Source: Candidatus Brocadiia bacterium (GTDB lineage Bacteria > Planctomycetota > PUPC01 > DSUN01). From it: a DNA stretch of 7,909 nucleotides. The translations under genes were made by a program, and so were the position numbers. Position 1 is the stretch's first letter. Each line of letters begins with the position of its first letter. The notes under the pieces were generated by a model. The model worked only from the letters and a program-made list of their open reading frames with translations, was not told where the DNA came from and ran no database searches. This document shows positions 1 through 6,040 of the stretch, piece after piece. Location: positions 1-7,909 of the forward strand of contig JADHXT010000151.1 of assembly GCA_016782825.1 (NCBI GenBank), in the 5' to 3' direction.

Positions 1-2482
1 CATACACCTTCTTTCCGTTGAGCCACACGCGGATACCGTCGTCGCTGCCGCTCTCGATGCGGGCGTCCTGCGCCTTCTCCGACCAGAGCTGGCAGCGGAG
101 ATAGGCACAGATATTCCCGCCACGGCTGACGGTCTTGTGCAGGTCGACGACGCCCGGCTGCCGGCCGCTGGCCGACACAAGCTTCCACTTCACGTCCTTG
201 GCGTCGGGCTGTTCCGGCGGGTGTTTCTTCTTGTCGCCGATGCCGCCCTTGTAGGGGCCGCTCACCATCCAGCCGGTGATGAAGTCCTCGGAGCGCTCGA
301 TCTCGTAGAGCACCTTTTCGCCCTGCTTGCCCACGTCCTTGTTGTCCGTGGCGGCCATGGCCCGCTTGACGGCGGCCTTGGCTTCGCTGCGGTAGGCTCC
401 GGCAACGGCTTGAGCGATGCGGATCGAGGCGAGTGCGGCCTCGTTTTTCAGCCCGGCATCCTGGTAGCCGGGCTCCACCATGCCAAAGCCCTTGGGGTCG
501 GCGATGCCGCCGATGGCGCCGAGCACCTCGCGCTTCTCTTCGGCGCGGCGTGCAGCGGCCATGGCCTTCTGGGCCATGGCAAGACGCTCCGCGGTGGACT
601 GCCCCGAGCTGAGGCCGATCATCCGCACGTAGCCGCGGAGGGCGATCACGTGGTGGGTCATCTTGTCGGTCTTCTGGGCGTAGGCCAGCAGCTCGGCCGC
701 CGGCTCGGCGGTGCGCCAGTCGGCCAGCGCGCGGAGCGCGGCGTCCTGCACGGCGGCGTCGGCATTCTTCAAGCCGGTGCGCACCACGTTGAGCGCCGTG
801 CGATCGCCAATGGTGCCCAGCACGCGCAGGAGGGACGCCAGGCCTTGGCCCTTGGCGCTCTCCAGGGTGCCGGCCACGGCGGCCACACACTTGCGCTTGT
901 CCGGCAGCCGCTCGCAGGCGCCCACGAGCGCCGTCTCGGCGGCCTTCCGGCTCGCCGCCTTCTCCGCACTCACGACGAGCTTGGTGAGCACGGGCAACTC
1001 TTTGTAATCGGCCAAGCGGCCCACCGCATCCACGGCGGCTCTGGCCACCTGACGATCCGCGTCGCCCGTGAGAGCGACGGCCACGCCGATGTGGTCCTTG
1101 GCCTCGCGAGCAGCGAGCACGGCGAGAAGCGTGGCGCGAACCTCCGGCGAGCCCTGTCCCACGGCCTTGGCAATGGCCGCACTGGCGACCGTGCCGCGAA
1201 GCTGGAGCAGCGCGCCGCGCGCGGCGGCCCGTTCGGCGGAGTCCTTGGCACCGAGCAGCGCGGCCAGGGGCGCCACGGCCTTCTCATCGCCGATGGCGCC
1301 GATGGTCTTGATGGCGGCCGCGCGCACCTTGGCGTCGGCGTCCTTCGTCGCCTCAAGCACGGCAGGGAGCGCCGCCGCATCGGCCCGGCGCGCCAGCAGG
1401 CTGAGCAGGCCCACCTTGCTGGCCGGCGTGGCCGTCTCGAGCCGCTGCACCCAGTGCTCGGTGGCTTTGGCGCCGCGCATGGCGATGGCGGCCTCGATGG
1501 CGGTGGAGCGGATGCTCGGGTTGTCGGAGCCCATGGCGGCGAGCACCTCGTCCATGGCCTCGTCGCCGCAGGCCTGTGCAAAGGCGAGCAGGGTGGCGCA
1601 CTGCACGTGGACGTTGGCGTCGCCGGTCTGGGTCTTCAGCAGATGCTGGCAGATACGCTTGGCGGGAGCCATGTCGCCGGCCTCACCCAAGCGGCGGGCC
1701 AGGAGCAAGAGATTCTCGATCACCTGACTGCGCTCGTAGGCCGACTGCGTGTCCACGGCCTTCAGCATGGGGGCGACGGCCGCCGGCTCGCCGGAGTTGG
1801 CGGCGGCATAGCCGGCGATCAGCCGTGCATCGTGGTCGGCGCGGGTGAGTGCCGCGACGACGGGAGGCACACCCTTGGCCGCGCGCAGGTCGCCGAGGGC
1901 CTGGATGAGAGCCGTCTGGTTCTTGCCGGCGGCTCTGCCCACAGCGGAGCGGATGGGGGCCGCCGCCTTGAGGGCCACAAGGGCTTCGGCGGCAAAGCTG
2001 TAGACGTCCTTGTCGAGCAGGAGCTTGCTGACGGCGCCGACGGACTCCTCGCCGCCGATCCACTTCAGCTCCTCGAGGAGCCGTGCCTTGACGATGGTGG
2101 GCTGCTTGGCTGCCAGCGCGGTGGCGATGGCGTCGCACATCATCTTGCGGTCGGCCTCGGCGCCGGGGCGCTTCACGTGGGTGGCCACGGCGTGGAACAG
2201 GTAGTAGGCCTTGTAGTCCTCGTTCTTGTCGGCGTTCTTGAACATGCCGATGAGGGCGAGGACGCCGGCTTCCTTGCCGTCGATGACGTACTGGATGGCC
2301 TTCTCGGCCACGTCGAGGGACGGGCCGGTGTGCTTGCCGTCGGGATCGCACTTGGGGATGGTGTCCACCACGGCGGCCAGGCCGTCCTTGGCCTCGGCAG
2401 CGGTCGCGGCCGACGGCGCCGCCAGCACCACGGCGAGGGCCGCGGCCAGCAGGATCGAGAGGGTTCGTCGCGTTGCGTTCAT
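1..2482 (-). CDS. Secreted HEAT-repeat protein with C-terminal sandwich-type domain (3' end outside window)
   Basis: An open frame of 827 codons runs from ATG at 2480-2482 to the window edge without a stop, so the C-terminus is missing. Residues 2-30 look like a Sec signal peptide: basic NATRR, a hydrophobic LSILLAAALAVVLAA stretch, then an Ala-rich cleavage zone. Residues about 45-700 are Ala/Leu-rich helical repeats of HEAT or PBS-lyase type, for example DNPSIRSTAIEAA (from 320), DAKVRAAAIKTIGAIGD (from about 383) and DRQVARAAVDAVGRLAD (from 476). From about 725 the composition changes to a beta-rich segment (FITGWMVSGPY at 734) ending in GSDDGIRVWLNGKKVY (812-827), a motif I know from PA14- or lectin-like sandwich domains of planctomycete secreted proteins. 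The likely role is an exported scaffold or binding protein; no catalytic residues are visible. It starts 27 nt after the Gfo/Idh/MocA stop with only a weak GGGA at 2491-2494, so translation may be coupled. The partner or ligand is unknown. Confidence 0.85.
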   Translation of the reverse strand, partial: MNATRRTLSILLAAALAVVLAAPSAATAAEAKDGLAAVVDTIPKCDPDGKHTGPSLDVAEKAIQYVIDGKEAGVLALIGMFKNADKNEDYKAYYLFHAVATHVKRPGAEADRKMMCDAIATALAAKQPTIVKARLLEELKWIGGEESVGAVSKLLLDKDVYSFAAEALVALKAAAPIRSAVGRAAGKNQTALIQALGDLRAAKGVPPVVAALTRADHDARLIAGYAAANSGEPAAVAPMLKAVDTQSAYERSQVIENLLLLARRLGEAGDMAPAKRICQHLLKTQTGDANVHVQCATLLAFAQACGDEAMDEVLAAMGSDNPSIRSTAIEAAIAMRGAKATEHWVQRLETATPASKVGLLSLLARRADAAALPAVLEATKDADAKVRAAAIKTIGAIGDEKAVAPLAALLGAKDSAERAAARGALLQLRGTVASAAIAKAVGQGSPEVRATLLAVLAAREAKDHIGVAVALTGDADRQVARAAVDAVGRLADYKELPVLTKLVVSAEKAASRKAAETALVGACERLPDKRKCVAAVAGTLESAKGQGLASLLRVLGTIGDRTALNVVRTGLKNADAAVQDAALRALADWRTAEPAAELLAYAQKTDKMTHHVIALRGYVRMIGLSSGQSTAERLAMAQKAMAAARRAEEKREVLGAIGGIADPKGFGMVEPGYQDAGLKNEAALASIRIAQAVAGAYRSEAKAAVKRAMAATDNKDVGKQGEKVLYEIERSEDFITGWMVSGPYKGGIGDKKKHPPEQPDAKDVKWKLVSASGRQPGVVDLHKTVSRGGNICAYLRCQLWSEKAQDARIESGSDDGIRVWLNGKKVY

Positions 2483-2509
2483 GGTTTGGTTCCCGGAGCA
2501 GTGGGTGGA

Positions 2510-3757
2510 TTAGACAGGAAGGTGCCAGGGTGCCCGCATCGGCTGGTAGACGAGGCGGTTGGCCTCGTCGTCGCCGATGATCTGCTCCTTGACGGGGTCG
2601 TACTTGATCTTGCGTCCCACGCGGATGGCGATGTTGGCCAGGTGGAGGATGCAGGCGGAGCGGTGTGCCGCCTCGCCGCAGCCGCCGGTCTTCTCGCGGG
2701 TGCGCACGGCTTCGGGGAAGCTGGGCCACGGCTTGGGATCGGGGGTGGCAAGGATTTTCTTCTGGTCTTCCTCGCTCAGATCGCTGAGGCCCACGCCGCG
2801 GCTCTGCTTGCGATTGTAGCCTTCGCCCCACTCGGTGCTGTCCATGACGAACACGGTGCCATCGGCGTAAGTGAGCTCCACCCAGCCCCACATGCCACAG
2901 GCCAGGGGGTGGGCAGGCGGAGCGTGGGCCTCGATCTCCACGGGGCTGGTGGCGTCCTTGGCGTGGACCCACTGCTCGGGGTCGAAGTGGTGCTGGCCCA
3001 TGTCGGCCAGGCCGCCGCCCTCGTAGTCCCAGTAGCCGCGGTGGGTGCCGCCGTGGCGGTGGGGATGGAAGGGGCGCAGCGGCGAGGGGCCGCAATACAT
3101 GTCCCAGTCGATCGTCTTAGGCACGGGCTGCGGCGTGGGGTTCACGAGGCCGCTCCACTGCTTGACCTTGAGTCCGCCGCGCTTGATGTGCACCACGGGG
3201 CTTTTCTTGAGCAGGCCGCTGGCGAGGAGCTTGTGGGTCATGATGGAGCCGCGGTTGCGGATCCTGCCGTAGCGCGCGAAGGTGCCCACCTGGAGGATGC
3301 GGCCGTAGCGCGTCTCGGCCTCGACCACGGCGCGGCCTTCGGCGATGAAGCGGGTGAGGGGCTTCTCGCACAGCACGTCCTTGCCGCTCTGCATGGCGGC
3401 GATGGAGATCAGCGCGTGCCAGTGGGGCGGCGTGCCGATGGCCACAGCGTCGATGTCCTTGCGGTCCATCACGCGGCGGAAGTCGGTGTAGCCCTGTCCG
3501 TCAGGGCTGGCCCATCGCACGGCTCCGGCCAGCCGCCCCTGCTCCACCTCGCAGACGGCCAGCTTGCGCACGTTGCTGCCCAGCCCGCCGAAGGTACCGC
3601 GGCCGCGGCCGCCACAGCCCACGAGCGCCGCGCCCAGGCTGTCGCTCGGGGTCTTCTGGTCTGGCCCACCCAGCGCGCGCCGGGGCACGATGGCCAGCGC
3701 CGCCGTCGTGAGAGCGCCGCCCAGAAGCTGTCTCCGAGTCACCTTGCTGTCGGACAT
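2510..3757 (-). CDS. Tat-exported Gfo/Idh/MocA-family oxidoreductase
   Basis: 415 aa, complete. The N-terminus carries a twin-arginine signal: TRRQLLGG at 7-14, then a mild hydrophobic stretch to about residue 30. The mature part has the NAD(P)-binding Rossmann fold with the glycine-rich loop LVGCGGRGRG (45-54), then GTPPHWHALISIAAMQSGK (108-126) and the family hallmark CEKPL (130-134). The second half has GGGLADMGQHHFD (247-259) and a tail with ILHLANIAIRVGRKIKYD (370-387), GDDEANRL (395-402) and RAPWHLP (408-414), typical of planctomycete paralogues of this family. Members oxidise or reduce hydroxyl groups on sugars, inositols and similar substrates, or act as cofactor-retaining glycosidases; the substrate cannot be read from sequence. 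Export by Tat implies that it folds with its nicotinamide cofactor before secretion. The ATG at 3757 is chosen because the Tat motif and a strong Shine-Dalgarno site fit it; the frame stays open to 3895, but that extension is Arg/Pro-rich and resembles no family N-terminus. Confidence 0.93.
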   Translation of the reverse strand: MSDSKVTRRQLLGGALTTAALAIVPRRALGGPDQKTPSDSLGAALVGCGGRGRGTFGGLGSNVRKLAVCEVEQGRLAGAVRWASPDGQGYTDFRRVMDRKDIDAVAIGTPPHWHALISIAAMQSGKDVLCEKPLTRFIAEGRAVVEAETRYGRILQVGTFARYGRIRNRGSIMTHKLLASGLLKKSPVVHIKRGGLKVKQWSGLVNPTPQPVPKTIDWDMYCGPSPLRPFHPHRHGGTHRGYWDYEGGGLADMGQHHFDPEQWVHAKDATSPVEIEAHAPPAHPLACGMWGWVELTYADGTVFVMDSTEWGEGYNRKQSRGVGLSDLSEEDQKKILATPDPKPWPSFPEAVRTREKTGGCGEAAHRSACILHLANIAIRVGRKIKYDPVKEQIIGDDEANRLVYQPMRAPWHLPV

Positions 3758-3766
3758 GAACTTGGT

Positions 3767-3773
3767 CTCCTTA
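3767..3773 (-). promoter_or_regulatory. Ribosome binding site of the Gfo/Idh/MocA gene
   Basis: The minus strand reads TAAGGAG here, nine nucleotides before the ATG at 3757. It is one of the strongest Shine-Dalgarno matches in the window and settles the start of this gene against the longer open frame upstream. Confidence 0.85.
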
Positions 3774-3792
3774 TGAAACAGACCGACGGGAC

Positions 3793-3910
3793 TGCGGAAC
3801 GGTACCGCATTAGAGTAACGGCAACGGACTTGGGATGCAATGCCGAATGACCGATGTGGTGCAGGAGCCGGCGCGCGGAGGCGGATTGGCCGCATCAGTC
3901 GTTCCTGCGG
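3793..3910. repeat. Intergenic gap with two short inverted repeats sharing the same arms
   Basis: The 153-nt gap between the phospholipase-like gene and the Gfo/Idh/MocA gene holds no gene. TGCGG/CCGCA arms occur twice: 3793-3797 with 3805-3809 (7-nt loop) and 3890-3894 with 3906-3910 (11-nt loop, directly after the stop codon at 3911). A longer-range pair, GCAGGA with TCCTGC, also spans about 3861-3908. No T-run follows on the minus strand, so these do not look like intrinsic terminators. They could be operator half-sites, mRNA structures or chance in GC-rich DNA. Confidence 0.3.
3812..3840 (-). promoter_or_regulatory. Possible weak promoter before the Gfo/Idh/MocA gene
   Basis: On the minus strand TTGCAT (3835-3840) lies 17 nt before TACTCT (3812-3817). 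Each hexamer matches only three of six sigma-70 consensus bases. Its position in the largest intergenic gap, upstream of the TAAGGAG site, is the main argument. It may equally be chance, with the gene read from the upstream promoter. Confidence 0.2.
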
Positions 3911-5557
3911 CTATTCGACGAGGAGGAGCGGCTCGACCCAGGCGCCCCAGTCCCAGCCGGGGTCGTCGTTCGGCCCTGCGTCGGAAATGAGCGAGAGCTT
4001 GATCTCCTGGCCGGCGAAGCGCGAGAGGTCGATCACGACGGGCCGGAGCGTGTGGCTGGCCGAGTGCTGATCGAGAAGCCGGTGCGGCTTCCGGGCGGCG
4101 TCGGCCACGATGACGCGGAAGCTCACGCCATCCGACCTCGTTCTCTCGCCGTGCAGGCCGACAAGGGCGCGGAAGATGACCTTGCCACCGGTCTTGGGCA
4201 AACGCAGGCGGAACGTGCCGCTGACGCCGCCGGCGCCGTTGAGCCACGGGCCGTCGGTGACGATCGCGATCCGGCTGCGCCCCTCCACCGTCAGGGCGGC
4301 CAGATCGAAGCGTGCGCCGGAGGGCTTCTCGCCCCAGCCTGTCACCGGGCCTTCCTCGCCCTTGCGAGTGCGGTAGCGGCGGATGGCCCAGTCGCGGTGG
4401 AGCGCCAGGTTGACCCGTGCGCCCCTCTTGGCCGGCACTTCGATAAGGAGGCCCGCCTTGGCCGGCTCGCGCTCGGCGGCGAGGACGACGTTCGTGTCGT
4501 CCGGCTCGGCGAGATCGATCTGCCGCGCCGCGTCGCCCCACACTTGGATGATCATGTCGATGACGCGGGCGTAGGTCTGCCGCCAGCCGGTCAGGTCGTT
4601 GCTCTGTTTGATCGCATCGTCGAGCGAGAGGCCCATGTGCTCGAGCATGGCGTGGACGCGCCGGCTCTCGTGGTCCACGCAGCGGGCGAAGCCGGCTCCG
4701 CCGCGGCGGAGCATGGGCGCGGCGCAGGCATCATACTTCGACGGGTCGAGCGCGGGCAGCACCCCGGGCGGCCAGTCGGCGTAGAACGCCTTCGAGCCGG
4801 CCAGCGCGCAGTACGGCAGGACGCCGTTGTCCACGTGGTGGCGCGCGAGGCCGCGGCGGAAGTCGGCCAGGCCGTCCGCGGGCACGCCATAGTCCTTCAA
4901 GAAACGTTCCCAGAGCATGACGGCGTAGAACTCCTGCACCACGCCGTAGCTCTTGCTCTTGGCCACGTCGAGGACGGCCTGGCGCAGCTTCGGCTCCTTG
5001 TCCCACCACGTCTTGGCGGGCGCGTGGCAGAAGTAGTCGGCGAGGAGGTGGGTGACGTAGCCGCAGGCGTAGGCGAGGCCCACCTCGCCCCAGTCGCGCC
5101 GCGGCGGGCGGGCCAGGACGATGCCGTGCTTCGCCGCGTCGTCGGGGGTAACGCCGTAGTCGGCGCGGTAGGCGTGGCGGAGGAGCGCGGTGTAGAAAGG
5201 CTGCGCCGCCTTCAGGTCGAAGCGCTCCGGGTGCTCGTACTGCACGGTGTAGAGCGGGAACCAGTGCGAGAAGCGGTAGCCGCGGGCGCGCTGCACCACG
5301 TCCGGCCCCTCGGCGCCCCAGTAGACCACCCACCGGTACTTGTGCAGCATCTTCGCAAGGCGCCGGGTGGCGGGGTCCTTGGACCGTGCGAGCTTGCCGA
5401 GCGACGCGATGGCCACGACCGCATGGCCCGCGGGGCTACACGCCTCCGCCGTCGGCCCCCACGCCAGCCACAAGCACAGCCACAGCGCGAGGGCGGCACG
5501 CCACGTCGCCCTGGGGCCGTGGCCGGAGCGCGGGTCGAGGAAGCGGGTGGACGCCAT
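3911..5557 (-). CDS. Secreted zinc-dependent phospholipase C/GPI-PLD-like protein with C-terminal beta-sandwich domain
   Basis: 548 aa, complete. Residues 17-39 form a signal peptide (ATWRAALALWLCLWLAWG, then PTAEA). Cleavage after Ala39 would leave Cys40 first; TAEAC is not a canonical lipobox. The mature start CSPAGH, then GAEGPD (81-86), FSHWFPLY (96-103) and YVTHLLADYFCH (167-178) match, in order and spacing, the metal-ligand pattern of the zinc-dependent phospholipase C family and of GPI-specific phospholipase D: His45, Asp86, His98, His170, Asp174 and His178. Family members cleave phospholipid head groups or GPI anchors with a multinuclear zinc site. The substrate here is unknown. Residues about 430-548 are beta-rich and end in PVVIDLSRFAGQEIKLSL (506-523) and WDWGAWVEP (535-543), a carbohydrate-binding-like sandwich motif common in secreted planctomycete enzymes. 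The ATG lies 8 nt after the stop of the nucleotidyltransferase remnant, with only a weak AGG-type Shine-Dalgarno. Family assignment is good; enzymatic activity is inferred. Confidence 0.82.
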   Translation of the reverse strand: MASTRFLDPRSGHGPRATWRAALALWLCLWLAWGPTAEACSPAGHAVVAIASLGKLARSKDPATRRLAKMLHKYRWVVYWGAEGPDVVQRARGYRFSHWFPLYTVQYEHPERFDLKAAQPFYTALLRHAYRADYGVTPDDAAKHGIVLARPPRRDWGEVGLAYACGYVTHLLADYFCHAPAKTWWDKEPKLRQAVLDVAKSKSYGVVQEFYAVMLWERFLKDYGVPADGLADFRRGLARHHVDNGVLPYCALAGSKAFYADWPPGVLPALDPSKYDACAAPMLRRGGAGFARCVDHESRRVHAMLEHMGLSLDDAIKQSNDLTGWRQTYARVIDMIIQVWGDAARQIDLAEPDDTNVVLAAEREPAKAGLLIEVPAKRGARVNLALHRDWAIRRYRTRKGEEGPVTGWGEKPSGARFDLAALTVEGRSRIAIVTDGPWLNGAGGVSGTFRLRLPKTGGKVIFRALVGLHGERTRSDGVSFRVIVADAARKPHRLLDQHSASHTLRPVVIDLSRFAGQEIKLSLISDAGPNDDPGWDWGAWVEPLLLVE

Positions 5558-5565
5558 CAGCCTGC

Positions 5566-5882
5566 CTAATCGCTCTGCGGTTCGCGGCGGCGCTTAAGTT
5601 CGCGCAACTGCACGAGATCCTCCACATCCTTCGGCCGCCCCGCGGCCCCCTTCATCGTGATCAGGTCGTCCAGACTGGCATAGAACACGGGGGCCTCCCC
5701 ATACTGCCCTTCCACCTTGTTTGCCCACACCTGCTCGAAGGAGATGCCTTTCACGAAGGGATGAACACGTCGATGTCCAGCGTCGCGCGCGCATAGCCGT
5801 GAATGGGGAACGCCGTGGCGCCGATCACCACGTACTCAACGGCATGGTCTCTTAATGATCTCAACAGGCCTTCGGTGTCCAT
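5566..5882 (-). pseudogene. Broken minimal nucleotidyltransferase (MNT/type IV toxin-like), internal deletion plus frameshift
   Basis: Two pieces of one protein lie in different frames. The first (ATG 5882 to TGA 5751-5753, 43 aa) reads LLRSLRDHAVEYVVIGATAF and ARATLDIDVFIPS. This is the nucleotidyltransferase N-terminus with the DxD metal motif, though the usual GG/GS is GA. The second piece, in another frame from about 5763 to TAG 5566-5568, reads HPFVKGISFEQVWANKV, then SLDDLITMKGAAGRPKDVED, the family's C-terminal half. As I recall the family, about 45 residues normally lie between these blocks; here they meet at once, out of frame. Intact members transfer nucleotides and often act as the toxin or modifying enzyme of a two-gene module. 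The gene overlaps the upstream small gene by 47 nt, as usual for the pair. Codons 8-11 are AGA TCA TTA AGA, unlike the neighbouring genes. The second piece could start at GTG 5754 as a 62-aa protein, but it would lack the catalytic half. Confidence 0.8.
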
Positions 5883-6027
5883 GCTGGATGAGCATCCTCT
5901 TGAGTTCGTTGGAGCGCTCCTCCATCATCTGAGTACGCTCTTGTACGGACAGGGAGAGCAGGTAGTCGAGCTCGAAGGCCCGTTCGCGCTCTTCGTCGTG
6001 CTCCGAGAGCTTCAGGATGGGTGCCAT
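5836..6027 (-). CDS. Small partner protein of a nucleotidyltransferase module (antitoxin-like)
   Basis: 63 aa, complete. The sequence is charged and helical: ILKLSEHDEERERAFELDYL, then LSLSVQERTQMMEERSNELK, then a terminal HGHRRPVEIIKRP. I recognise this pattern (FELxYLLSLTxEER, then HGHRKPFEIIKR) from small conserved proteins encoded directly upstream of, and overlapping, minimal nucleotidyltransferase genes. They are presumed partners or antitoxins; the function is not established. The start is supported by TGAGG nine nucleotides upstream, which overlaps the stop codon of the AOR gene and suggests translational coupling to it. The last third uses AGG, AGA, CGA, CCA, CCT, GTT and ATT codons, rarer in the neighbours. 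The frame is intact although its partner is broken, so it is either still useful alone or not yet decayed. Confidence 0.75.
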   Translation of the reverse strand: MAPILKLSEHDEERERAFELDYLLSLSVQERTQMMEERSNELKRMLIQHGHRRPVEIIKRPCR

Positions 6028-6035
6028 GGCGGGTG

Positions 6036-6040
6036 CCTCA
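6036..6040 (-). promoter_or_regulatory. Ribosome binding site overlapping the AOR stop codon
   Basis: The minus strand reads TGAGG. Its first three bases are the AOR stop codon and GAGG serves as the Shine-Dalgarno of the small gene starting at 6027. The arrangement supports co-transcription and coupled translation. Confidence 0.6.

Noticed and set aside
1683..3095. 470-codon minus-strand frame overlapping two genes
   Set aside because: It is an out-of-frame Arg/Pro-rich reading that crosses the Gfo/Idh/MocA to HEAT junction; the true frames there carry the family motifs.
137..3850. 1237-codon open frame on the plus strand
   Set aside because: It is antisense in register to the HEAT and Gfo/Idh/MocA genes, crosses their boundary, and its product is His/Gly/Ala/Leu-rich with no recognisable domain. 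The opposite strand has clear families, signal peptides and a Shine-Dalgarno site.
3758..3895. 46-residue N-terminal extension of the Gfo/Idh/MocA protein
   Set aside because: The extension would bury the Tat signal and the TAAGGAG site inside the gene, and its sequence resembles no family N-terminus.
3890..3910. Intrinsic terminator after the phospholipase-like gene
   Set aside because: The CCGCA/TGCGG stem is short, has an 11-nt loop and no T-run, so termination is not supported.
3854..5569. 571-codon open frame on the plus strand
   Set aside because: It is the in-register antisense of the phospholipase-like gene, with shadow-type composition and no motif.
5566..5754. Independent 62-aa gene starting at GTG 5754
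   Set aside because: It is the C-terminal block of a nucleotidyltransferase without its catalytic half, and family-like sequence (HPF) continues upstream of the GTG, so a remnant is the better reading.
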